From positions 190,943,191-191,007,190 of the forward strand of contig JBOZIK010000001.1 of NCBI GenBank assembly GCA_051453625.1: a stretch of 64,000 nt of DNA, read 5' to 3'. Below the pieces are notes generated by a model. It was not told the origin of the DNA and searched no databases. It worked only from the letters and a program-made list of their open reading frames with translations. The position numbers and the translations under genes are program-made. Numbering within the stretch: the stretch's first letter is position 1; each line of letters begins with the position of its first letter. Source of the DNA: Welwitschia mirabilis (lineage: Eukaryota > Gnetophyta > Gnetopsida > Welwitschiales). Of this stretch, positions 22,733 to 34,819 are shown in pieces.

Positions 22733-22850
22733 CTAGCTAAAATGCTATTAGAATGTGTCTAAGCTAGGTTCTTTAGTTTAGTTTCTTTGGTTTTTATTTT
22801 ATTTAGTTTTTAATTCTTTATTACAATTAAATTCAAGTATAGGATTTGTT
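22728..22850 (+). mobile_element. Right-hand continuation of family B after the LARD-like insertion
   Basis: CATTCCTAGCTAAAATGCTA and the following T-rich stretch parallel 30271-30360 in the other family-B copy, just as 10661-10728 parallels the bases before it. Joining the two flanks with one CATTC restores the match. Confidence 0.6.
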
Positions 22851-24490
22851 TGTTAAATGTATAAGTTGATTTCACTCTAACATTCACACTTTTCATTTCA
22901 AGTACTTTCCATTTCCATATTAGCTTTATATGCATATAACTTGTTCAATGGGTTATGCACCTCCTACTATAAATTAATGTCTTTCTTTTGTTTTGAAATA
23001 TTTAATCCATTCACATATTTACTAAATGATAATGTTACAAGTAATTACATTATATTAAAGGAATTTTTAATAGGATGACATACTATTAGCATTATAGCAT
23101 CAATATTGTTCATCTTTGTTTTTTTTAAATTTTTTTTTAATGTACATATAAATGATTGAAGTCAATTATTTTTTTCATTTTTATTTTAATAATGACATTT
23201 TATTATAGTTTAATTTATTATATTTATTAGTTAAAAAAAGAAATTAAATATACGTGATAGCTCATGCCTAGTTTTTATTATCTTGAATCTACATCTAAAA
23301 GCTTCTTAAGATATGATAAGACTTGTCATGATTACCTTAGCTAGTCCTCCCTATTTATTGAGCATTATTTTCTAAGGATTATAATTGGTATTTCTTGGCT
23401 CATCAAGAATAATTTTTCCTTGTAAATTTATTTTTGATTATATTACTTTTCAATATTAAATTATCCCAAAAAGTCTATTATGTATTTTGCATGAAATAGA
23501 TATAGTTGAAGCATACGAGAATAGATTTGTGGATATTCAGTTTAGATTTGTACATGGGATAAAATTTCCATCTAGATTTGATTTATCAATTTTTTTCATT
23601 TTTAGTTATAGTAAGGGTAAGTTTACTATTATTTCTAAAATTCATGAATGTCTTGATGTGTTGCAAAACCAATAGGTACTTGAAAGTATATGAATAAAAA
23701 TGATGAAATCTAAATTCATTTTTGTCTTACTACCTTTGCTAGTGTATATAATTTTATTAAGTCTTTAATAACTATTTTGTAAAAAAAATCATAACTGTAG
23801 TCACACCACTAGCATCTGATAACATGTACTTCTATTACTTTTCACATTGCTTAAATTGCAAATTTTCTATTTTAGTAAAATTTGTCATTTTGCATTAGTA
23901 AGTAGTTACAAAATATTTCTATTTTGACATTTCTTACATTATTGGATTAGACACACAACGAGTTAACTTTGTGTAAAACTTAATAAAAAATGGAAGTGCT
24001 AACCACTATTAAAAAACTCTAACCTAGAATTTAATGAAGACTATTTAGATTCCTCATTTAAGACTACCAAAACTTCAATAAAAAATTATTTTATTGTTTC
24101 AACTAAGCTATTTATGTCAGAAAGACATTATATCCATTAAGAACCACTCAAGATAACTCTAAAATAAATATGAAAACTTTAACATCTAGACACAACCTCT
24201 TATATACTTTTATCTTCTCACACAAATTAAGTTATCATGGCTTAGATTTTAAATATCCATTTAAATATTTAAAGAAATTTAAAAACTTAATCTTACTTTT
24301 AAAGAATCTAGATGCAGGGATTAGCATAAAACTTCTTCCCTTTTTCTTGAAAGAAACAAGCCTAATTCTATGACTTGAAACCTTGCTATATGAAATCGTG
24401 GAGTTTTTTTTTAAACTTAAGAGAAGGATATTAATTTTTTAAGAGTAGAATAAAGTACCCTTTCATAAGGAATCTGATCATTTTAAAACC
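22851..24490. other. AT-rich DNA, nothing recognised
   Basis: Homopolymer-rich intergenic sequence. Short open frames at 23487-23675 and 24170-24373 show no motif and look like chance. Confidence 0.5.
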
Positions 24491-24579
24491 TTTTTAAAAG
24501 AATTCCAATTAAATGGCTTTAATAAATAAAGATTTTGAATTTCCTCAATGAGCAATCAAGTGCACATAATAAGAAACTA

Positions 24580-26160
24580 CTCAAAATGATGAGTGAAGGA
24601 GATTCCACATTCAACAAGCTTTATGAAGCATGGAAAACTTTAGAAAATATAGCTAAAATATTTGAACATTAGGATAAAATTGCAAGAAATAAGGAGGTAG
24701 TTAAATAAGAATCTAAATCCTTAGCACTTGGGATGTATAAACTAGATGAATAAAGAACCATAATTAAGAAGCTAGATCACATCACTAGAAGACATAAACT
24801 CTTGAGACACCTAATCCTAAGGTTTCAAATAGAAAAGATATTAATAACAAACATAAAGGCAATGTGTGCTTCTTTATCCCCTTTATAAAGAGGTAGTAAC
24901 TAAACAGGTGAACATCAAACAAGCTAGAGTGCTTTTCTTGAAATAACCATAATTACATAAATCATCATTTCCTTTTTGGAGACTCTTACAATCCAAGTTG
25001 GAGAAATCATCCTATTTTTTCATGAGAAATCCAATAAAACAAAGCATCTACTTGATAACAATAACCATCTAATTAATCTACACTAAAAATACTAGAGGAA
25101 ACTTTGAAATAATTTATTGAATCTTAAATGGCAATGAATAATAAATAATCTAAAATCAATAAATAAATAATTAATACCCTCTCATGTCTATAGCAAGGCA
25201 TAAGCTAACTCTCTTAAACTTTCACCCACATACTAACTACTATCAATGCAAAAGAGAAGAATAAATTCTATCTTAACTCATTCCAACCCAAAGGATGTGA
25301 ATATAGTTGAAGAAGATGAGGTTAAGAGAGTCAAGGCTATCCCAAATAATATCTAGATCAACAAAAACATTCAATCACCTAGAGAGGACCCTTCTAATGT
25401 CTTACTAGATATCATGCCTAAAATTAAGGGAAAAATTAGAATAACATGAAAAAATTTAGATAAAAGAAATAAAAAAAGTTTCATTTCTTACATGTCTTAC
25501 ATAATTAATAAAGAAACAACTCAAAGAGTTCTACCTAAAAATATCTAAGGAACTTAAGGTTAACATCCCACTTTTGAATGTCATAAAGTAAGTTTCATCT
25601 TATGGTAAATTACTTAAAGATAATTGCATGATAAAAAGGAAAATAAACATAAAAAGGAAACCTTTAGTAGCCCAAAAAACTAGTGCTATTGTTCAAAACA
25701 AACTTCCACCTAAATTTATAATTATTGATTCCTTAACAATTTTATGTGTATTTGAAAATAAAAAGATAGATGGAACTTTATTGTACTCAGGAGTCCATGT
25801 TAACTTAATGTCTTTTTTACTATATGAAGGATTTCGGTTCGAAGAGTTAAAAAAGTAGCAATGACATTATAATTTTTTCCTAATTAATTAAGATGTAAAT
25901 TCAAATAATCAAAGACTACTTGGTACAAGTTGATAAATTTTAGTACAAGTTGATAAATTTTACTACCCAATGGACTTTGTAATCTTAGAAATAGCAAACA
26001 ACCCAAAGAGATTTTTCCTTGTCTTAGGAAGGTCATTCTATCCACCTCTAATTCCCTTATCGATTATAAAAATAAGATGGTAAAGATATCATACGAAAAC
26101 ATAAACATAAAACAACAAGTATTTAATGTAATGAAAAAAATATCATAGATGATTTTAAGA
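24580..26160 (+). pseudogene. Ty3/Gypsy gag-protease relic (Athila/Tat type)
   Basis: The clearest part is 25550-26120. ELKVNIPLLNVIK, then YGKLLKD, RKINIKRKPLVAQKTSAIVQ, NKLPPKF, LLYSGVHVNLMSFLLYEGF, and after stops LVQVDKFYYPMDFVILE and FLVLGR. This is the pre-protease and retropepsin region of plant Ty3/Gypsy elements of the Athila/Tat lineages, in which the active site normally reads LxDLGASVNL or LxDSGAS. Here the catalytic Asp is Tyr. A 20-bp tandem duplication (about 25928-25970) interrupts it. 24580-25530 is stop-rich, probably gag. No RT or integrase is readable downstream. Confidence 0.75.
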
Positions 26161-28680
26161 ATGTAGACTTCATAGGTATCAATGACTTAGCATCCATCTG
26201 TGACTGAGATTTCAAACCTTTTAAGTGCCTACCATGTTGGTGAGCTTAATGTTGTTACCCATATAAATGTCAAGTTGTATGTCTTAAATAACTTGAATGT
26301 CAAGTCTAATAAAGAAAACAAGTTACAAGTTACAACAATTTTCTTAAGTGAAATAATATAGATAAGAAGGGAAACCTAAATGCAAAGTTTAATTTAAAAT
26401 CTAGTCTACTATCACTAAACTAGTCACCCACACCAAAAAAGAAAAGGTTAGAATTACTATATGAATCCTAAAACTTAACCTTTCGGAATAGAATGGACTT
26501 ATGAGAAAAAGCACAATACTTTATTAAATCAGTATTAAGTGTTACTTTAAAGATTTTAGCCTGTATTTTACTTCTCTATTATTATACAATCTGAATATGA
26601 AAGAGTGTAAGAGCTTTAATTGGATTCCCAAATGAAGGTAAACTATCACTTCCTTAAAGAAAAGGATGGGGATCCCTTTCTCTAATACAGCTAGGATTAG
26701 AGAAAGTTGAAATAGGATTCATTTAAAAGGGTAAAAACTCTAATTGACTCTTAAAATTAGTCAATTATGAAGTATTTTTCATTTTAAATATAAAAAATTC
26801 ATTATTAACCATGTTGTCTAGACAAAAATGCTTAGTAATGAGATAGTTGAACTAAACTTAGAAAGAATCTCAATTACGATCAATTAGCATTTAGCAAGAA
26901 CGTGTGTCTACTGTGTATCTTAATGGAATTTGTTAACATCTTTCTTTTCAGCCTTTCCTTTAATAACACTATCATTAACTTTAACACCTAGGTTTAACAT
27001 CGAGATGATGAAGTCAATGATACCATTTTTTATCTAATTTGTCATCAAGATTGTAAGATTAATAAAATAAAGATTTCTATTATATTAACGGGAAATTTTA
27101 TCATCCTTCTTTAAGCCTGTAATTCTAATACTTTTCCAATAGTTACACCCTAAAAGCATTTAGAAATAACTAGAAAATATTAAGTACAAGAGATAGTTTT
27201 ACAAACTTATCACATGTGCATCCAAAAAGTAATGCTATCTTGACAAGAATATGTGTAGAAAACCTCCTAAACTTGATGACTTAATTTTCCCACATTATTC
27301 AAACGGGCAGAACTTTTTGATGAACTAGTTTCTCAATGCATTGAACCGTTTTTAGTCCTAGAAGCATTTCCTCATAATGTTATAAATAAAGCTAAAAACT
27401 TTTTCCTTTAATGTAAGTTGTTTTCATTGTTATGATGGATCTACAGGTACAAAGTAGCTAAACAAGTGCATGTATACTAAAAATCACATTAAATCATGTG
27501 TGCATGCATGTTTTATTCAAAATAAATTTCCATAATGTAAAGTTATTTTTATTTAATTTATTTAATTAATTAATCATCCTATTTTCTATTTTATGTTTTA
27601 AATAGAATTAACCTCTTGCCTTGGTAATAAATTTAGATCCTTAGTTGATTAATACTACTATGAGTAATGCATTTTGATGATTTAAACTAGATTTATGAAT
27701 GTAGGTATCGTTTATTAATTACTTCGATAATCACTTTTGAGTTATGTTAATTGTAGGTTTCTACGAGTAAAGGACAAAATTATACACATCAAAAAGCATA
27801 ACCAAATTTTACTCTTAATCCATGTGATTGTCAATCTCAACCGTCCATTCTCTTATCTTAGTAAATGACTTAATTTCGTTATAGATTTTATAAATATGAT
27901 TAAATACTACCCCTATTTTACTGTTGTTTCTATTGCCTTAGTACTAATTTAACCATAAATCACACCTGACCTCACTGAGCTCTATTTGCTATTATTCACT
28001 AGCACCACTGAAAAGTCTCCAACATTATCATCTAGATTCTATTGCATGCTTAATCATCATTTTGAGTGTTTGATCCTTGTAGATTTAACCATTGTCAGTC
28101 CCTCGTTCATCATCTATTCTTGATCATACTACTATTACTATTAATTTTCTTAACACTTCATCATATTTATCTGATGCTTCTTGCTACTACCCACATCCAC
28201 CTCTCTATACACCTTCCTTCTACTTGTATTCATAGCAATGATATATATTTCCACATAATTTGATACTGTGAATGTTTCTAATGATGTTGCTATTTAATTC
28301 TACTCATAGTTGCATTACCGTTGCCTTATCCAAATACTATTCCTACTATTTTATCTTAGATCTACAGCTATAATAGTCAGCTTGATAAAAAATGTCAAGT
28401 TGATGTAGAAATTTCATCATTAAGGAAGCCTTCAAGAAATGGCTCATCCAACACAGTTCTATTGTACACCGATAGATTATAGACTAGAAACTAAGAATAA
28501 TTTCTATAAGGGATAGGAAATACATACTTTATAAGAGAGTTAAGAAATTGTATTCTCACTTGTTCATTTTACATATATGTTCAAAGGAGAAGGATAATGA
28601 AGGAAAACTTAGCATAAATTTCAAATTTTATTTTCTTAATATTACTCCTACTTTGATTTCTAAAGATGCTTATTATCTAA
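26161..28680. other. AT-rich DNA, probable remainder of decayed elements
   Basis: No readable domain. Low-complexity AT stretches and short frames (for example 28066-28263, His/Leu/Ser-rich) without family motifs. It may hold the rest of the Gypsy element or its LTR, but I cannot show this. Confidence 0.4.
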
Positions 28681-28689
28681 TCCTGATTT

Positions 28690-30360
28690 GCTAAATTTTA
28701 TGTTAGAAAAGAATTAGCTTTATTATATGATGCATTGGAGATTAAGTATGCCCCAAATAAGGAGGGGACCATTCCCTATAAATATCTATTTAAAAATTAG
28801 TTGGCCTATTTGGGTTTATCATAAAAATGTATACTCCTCTCATATTACTAATCTCTATGCCTCTATTATGTTTATCATATCTATTATTCAAAATAATATA
28901 TGTTTCAATATATGTTCACTCATTTTCGCTATACTGAAATAGGCTAGAGGTAACACTGGAAATATCCCCCTCCCCACTGTTATTAGTGATATTATGAGGT
29001 ATGTTAATGATGGCAAGCCTCTTCATATTAAGGGATGAAATATAGAGGTCATAAATGACATCATTAATAAATANNNNNNNNNNNNNNNNNNNNNNNNNNN
29101 NNNNNNNNNNNNNNNNNNNNNNNNNNNNNNNNNNNNNNNNNNNNNNNNNNNNNNNNNNNNNNNNNNNNNNNNNACATCATTAATAAACAGATCACACAAC
29201 TATAGAGGCATAATTCACTAGATTATGTTCCTAGAGATCAAGTTGGGACCTCCAAAGCATAGGAGCAAAAGAACTCAAAGGAAGATTAGAGATCACCTTC
29301 ACTTCCACTATACCATAGAGATATCATTCTAGGATCCACTTTCTCATAGGGAAAGAGATAGTTTGTAGAAGATACATCTTTAAGATAGAGGTACATATTC
29401 CAAAGGCTTTAGAAAATGATGTGGACATAGTGTAGGAAGATGACAGTTATTTAAAGTTACCATTTTATAATACCTCTTTCCCTAATATTCAATGAAGTTA
29501 GAATAATACAATGACATTTTATCATAGATTCATAAGCGGCTAATAATTTTTTTCTTTATTCATAATTCTATTACTTAGCAATACGATGTGATAAGATATT
29601 TAGTGATCTTTATATCTTATATATGTGTATGATAAATTCATAAGTGGCAATAAATGATAGCTCCATGTTTATCATGTGACAATAAAGAGAAAACGCCTAT
29701 TACAAAAGGAAACAAATAAAGGACAAATTAAGACATTTATCATGCAACGATAGCAGGTAGTAAGATCTTATTGATCACCAACAAAAAAAGATCTAGTACT
29801 TTTAGTTAAATAATAATTATTACTCAGTGACAAAGAAAGAGTGCTATGTCTAATTTATTAAGTGGCAAGAAGAAGTGAGAAAACTATTTTATTACTGAGC
29901 AATCATAAAAGTCAAAGAGACAAGAATTTCATGTTATTGCGAGATGAAAATGGATGGTTTATCAATGGGTGATAATTTTTGCAATAAGAATTTTAAAAGA
30001 AAGGACAAGAAATTAAAAGGCAGATTATATGTTAAATTAATAATTATTTACACTATTCATGTTAATATCATCTGTAATTTTTCCAAATTATCCTTCTAAA
30101 TTCCACTATAAATATAATTGCTCTTTAATGGAGTGGAGGTTAGTTGAATGGATGATTTCACTTAGAGAACCCACTTTAAGTTGCTTATAATTCTATTTCT
30201 TCTACAATAAAGCTTGGGTTCTATTCTACTTTATCTTTAATTTGGTTCCCTGACATGCAATTCATTCAAGGCTTCCTTGTCAAAATGTTACCAAAATACA
30301 TTTGAACTAAGTTATTTAGTTAATTATTCTCTTCTTCTTTTGTTTTTATTTTTATTATTA
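28690..30360 (+). mobile_element. Family-B LTR element, second partial copy
   Basis: 28700-29460 holds a decayed gag-like frame (best part 28727-28942) interrupted by the 100-N gap 29074-29173. 29500-30300 is rich in GTGATAA/TTATCA motifs and its end (30211-30360) aligns with 10661-10728 plus 22728-22850. The gap is flanked by a 16-base repeat differing at one position (29058-29073, 29174-29189). Confidence 0.5.
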
Positions 30361-30781
30361 TTGTAGGATTAATTAGAAAATATAGAGTAGTTGTCAAGGG
30401 TAGAAGTTAATTTCACTTTATTTAATTAAATGAGATATGTTCATAATAAAACATAATACATATTGCATTTCATGTATTTTAACTTAATGTGTTTCATTAT
30501 AATAAAACAAACTACCACTCCTTAAATTATTTAATTACTCTAAACAAAGCATCACAGCCATTTTAAATCTAAGAGTCTCGACTTTTTGTATGAAGTATAC
30601 TATGCCACATCAAATGTGTGCAATCCAGTTGTAATTCGTTAATTTACAATTTATTCAAAAAGTTAACATTATATAAAAGAGTTTTTCATGTGCTTATGAA
30701 TTTTATGCTTTTTTATTTTCCTTTCATGTTTGATTAGGTCTGTCCTATACTCTATTTCACTTCAACATAAAAATATCACTA

Positions 30782-33565
30782 TGGTATCAGGATGCACCCA
30801 TGAATATGAAATGAAAATATCTTACCATCTCAATGGTAGCACAAAACATTAAGCTACTAAAAAAGATGATATTTTATCGCTGGTAGATGAATTTAATTTT
30901 AAGATGTCCTTGGAGAATCAAGACATAGAAATAGCATGTGTTGCATGCATACCCATGAATTCACAAATATTATGCCTTGGAAAGAACATGAGGTTTAACC
31001 ACTCAATCTACATGAGGTTTAACCACTCAATCTATACCAATTGAAAGATAAGGATGAAGGATTTTCTAGTTAAAAAAGGACTTGATGGTTACTTATATGG
31101 AAATTATTTGCAGAGATGGATGAAGATGCATTTTGACTAAACTTATTCTAGTCATGAATGTCAATGATGAAGTTTATCCTTTGGTTCAAAATGTTAGGGG
31201 TTTTCAAAAACTTTAAACCTTCTAGAGAACACCTTTCAACTTAAAATGAATTATATAAATAGTTATTTATTCATGAACCTTCTACAATCAACCTTGGAGA
31301 TCTCAAAGATGTCACTCATCTAAAGAAGAAAAAGATCATCAACCTAAAAGCACAAATTGAAGAGTGAGGTACTAAATGGATGAAGAAATAATTACGTTTC
31401 CCTTACTATAAGCATTGACCCCAAAGTTTGACACATTCCTTAAGGCATTAGAACATGCTAATAAACCCTATTCATTTGAATAGTTAACAACAAAGTCCCT
31501 CAAGCCCAAATAGAAATAAAAGGAAGAGAAGGCAAAACAAGCATTAGTCTTGCTGCACCTAAGCAATACATGAAATAAGGGGTAACAAAACAAAAATTTT
31601 GCAAATTCTGCAATAAGATGGTTTATCACTTCTAGAGTCACTATTTCAAAAAAAAAAACAGCAAGGACAAAAATTCTAGAATTGAAATTTTAGTGATAAT
31701 ATGATTTATTGGTAGAAATTTTCAGTAGTCTTTATCAGCAATAGTAAAACATGATGCATGGACTTGGCAAAAGCAAGTCACATGACTAATAATAAGAAAT
31801 ACTTCATGAAGCTTAGGCTAATACCAAGTAGCATCACAAAACATGTAACCATTAATGAGGAAATAAAACTAAGAATGAAGTAGGTAGAAACTATGGAGCT
31901 ACTCTTTCTCACCCTAATGAATTCCTCTTGTATTCTAAATTTCAAAATGAACTTAATATCTATTTTATCTCTACTTTAAGATGGCCACAAAGTTAAATTT
32001 AGCCAAAAAAATTATGATGTATCATAAAAAAGAAAAAAAGCGCATTAAAGCAGTTTAGATAGTAAAATCTTCCTATTATAGGTGAAAAGAGCTAATCAGA
32101 AATCTTTTTGACTATTAAAACAGATGAAGTAATTGTCTAGCATCAAAGGCCAGGGCATACAAACTTCAATGTTCCCTAGAAACTACATCAAAGTTAGTTA
32201 AAAAGTTTCAAATTTCACAAGTAAAGGACTACTTTATAAAGCTTGTCAGATGGGCAAAATATATCTTAAGCCATTAAAATAAAGAAAAGAAAAGAAAAAC
32301 CGCAAACATGAAACTTAAAACTAACCCATAGTAACTTATGAGGACTATTATTTATTTCATCCTTAAAAGTATATAGCTATTTTCTTACTTTCATCGATGG
32401 CTATAATAGGATATATTTATGTATATCCTATGAGAGAAGTCCCCAACTTTTATGGTCTTAGAGTGTTTACTGAACTACTAGAGAGGCAAATGAAATTATA
32501 AATCAAGAGACCTAGGATAGATGGAGGAGAAGAACATGTATTAAATAAGTTTTATGACAAATTTGGAAAGGTTGAAATTTAACATGAAGTAACTCCACCT
32601 TACAGACCTTAGTTTAATAGAAAAGCTGAAAGGAAAAAAATGAAACGATCATGCATGTTATATAAAACGTTACTTCCATCATTTCTATGGATAGAAGTCA
32701 TCACAACAATGTATATCTTCAAAACAGGCACCTTAATAAAGCTCTAACCAAATAAAAAATGGTCTAATGATGCGGTAACCACTAATCACCTTAAAACTTT
32801 TAGAAGTAAGTGTTTCATGCACATCCCATAGAAATGAAGTAAACTAAAAGCCATAGTCAAAACAGATTTCATGCTTTATTTTTCTAATAAGAATAAATCC
32901 TATTGAGTATGGAACTCAACTTTTAAAAGAATCATTATAATCTTAAATCTTGTATTTAATGAAACAGCAAAGATTGATAATCCTATTTCATTCACACCAT
33001 TTAATGACCTTATTTTAATTAAGGGAGATTCCAATAAAAAAAATTGATGAATTCTAAATGCTTAATATCAAATTGTTAAATCATCAAAATAATGAATCAC
33101 TTATTTCAATCACACAAAAGGGTGATAAAAAGAATCCTGTCTCAAATCATGAAACCCAAATGCTATATTATGCAAGACAAGTTTATGATCCATCGCACAA
33201 AGATGAAAGAAGTCTAGTGACAGAAAATTCAAATCGAACCATATGAATTCATTGAGCATTTATTTCTGGTGTTAATAAAACAAGTGATGAAGAGCCAACT
33301 AGTGTAAAGAAAGCCCTTAAAAACCCAAATTTGGAAAAGGCAATTCAAAAGGAGCATGACATACTCATGAAGAATCAACTTCAAAACTTGCTAATGCAAA
33401 GGAAAAATCAATTGATACAAAATGGGTGTTTCATATCAAATACCCTCAGGATGATGCAATAAATAAGTACAAAGCTAGATTCATGTTAAAAGATTTTCCT
33501 AAAAGAAGAAGTTAAGCACAATGAAACATTCACACCCGTAGTAAAGATTTGGATAATATGAATCA
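30782..33565 (+). pseudogene. Ty1/Copia retrotransposon, decayed and truncated inside RT
   Basis: Order on the plus strand: primer-site-like TGGTATCAG at 30782-30790; gag with a degenerate zinc knuckle FCKFCNK near 31590; protease DLAKASHMTNNKKYF at 31761 (normally DSGASSHMT); GAG-pre-integrase HQRPGHTNF near 32138 and KACQMGK near 32240; integrase core LTHSNL and YFLTFIDGYNR near 32330-32410; EVTPPYRP near 32585; SFLWIEVITTMYIF and FRSKCFMHIP into 32840; RT start with TKWVFHIKY and NKYKARF near 33418-33480, ending after ETFTPVVK near 33545. No YVDD or RNase H follows. The order PR-INT-RT is diagnostic of Copia. Many stops and several frame changes. Confidence 0.88.
30987..31034 (+). repeat. 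24-bp tandem duplication in the Copia gag relic
   Basis: CATGAGGTTTAACCACTCAA plus four bases, twice (30987-31010 and 31011-31034), identical. Confidence 0.9.
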
Positions 33566-34819
33566 TTCTTTTTTTAGTAGTTTAGTATATGGGGACCCTA
33601 TCCCAACCTAACATCAATTGATTACATGAACAATAATTAGTAAACACATGTACTACTCACTTGGAAATCTTGCTAAGATCCCTTGTGATGTTGTCATATA
33701 ATCTTGCGTTTTTGTACATGGTTCATTAATGTAGTCCTAATAGATTCTTGCCATAAGTCAATATTAAGAATGGATGTCTTTTATAACTCTAAATTTGATG
33801 TCAATATTATTATTAGTTGTAACATAATTTAGTTTAAAAATCTACTTAATGAGCTTTTATTTAAAAGTATATCTAACAATGCTATCTTTAACCTCTTTTT
33901 TAATTTTTTTTTAAATGAAACTTAAGAATAACCATACTGCATCTACCATAGTCCCTAGTTTGCTTGTCCACATAAAATCCCATGCTTAGCCCCTACGAAC
34001 CTGAAAGCTTGCCACAAAATGTCTCCATCTCACCTAGTGCTCAACTTGATAAGAACAAAACCACAAAAGGAGCTCCAATAAGATGAAAACCCTTCATAAT
34101 ATAATTTACCCAAAAAAGAAGGCTCAAAACATCATTTCCAGACTGCAACATCTTACTTCAAGCTCTTTTGAAGGCCAAACAGACTTTACTAACATGTATG
34201 CAACTTGGTTGATCATGATGTATAGTAACAAGTCTATAGACTGAATAATCAGAAGGCCATTTTAAATTCTTACACTCAACTATTTGCTTTTTTCATAACT
34301 GTCATACTGAATCTAGAGCAATTTCAAGGTTTTTCCATCTTAGCTAGGCTTGTAAAGACTCATGAGGTTACTATGTAACATTTATGCTTGAGTGCTACTT
34401 AGGTTAAGCTTTGCATTTTGTAAAGCATTTCAGACTCACTCTGGATACATGAAAGAGGTTCAACTCTCAAGATGACATTGCAATGGATGTGAGTAATTAC
34501 TGCAGAAGTCATCCTAAATTGTTTATTTTTCCTGTCAAAGGTGATCTTAATGTTTAAAAGAAATTGGAACTGAAAATTTGATTATAGAGTTAGAGAATAC
34601 ATCATGGTAAGAGTCCTAGAAAATATCTGACTTTAAAGATAACAATCTTGGATCGGCCATTTTAAAATACAGCTATTTGAATTGGCTCCGCAGTAAAAAG
34701 CCATTGGTATTGCCAACTACAACTGATAATTGAACAGCTGCATATATTTACAGGTTTCATATGAAAGAGATAAAATGCAGGCCTCCATGGATCCCTTTAA
34801 TTAATAAGAAAAATATTTA
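33566..34819. other. Intergenic DNA 3' of the kinase gene
   Basis: No gene or repeat recognised. It separates the broken Copia RT from the kinase stop and must include the kinase 3' UTR at its right end. Contains the candidate AATAAA noted separately. Confidence 0.5.
34522..34527 (-). terminator. Candidate poly(A) signal AATAAA for the kinase gene
   Basis: AATAAA on the minus strand, 293 nt beyond the kinase TGA. It lies in an ordinary AT-rich stretch, so a chance match is possible. It is the best canonical hexamer I noticed in a plausible 3' UTR window. Confidence 0.3.
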
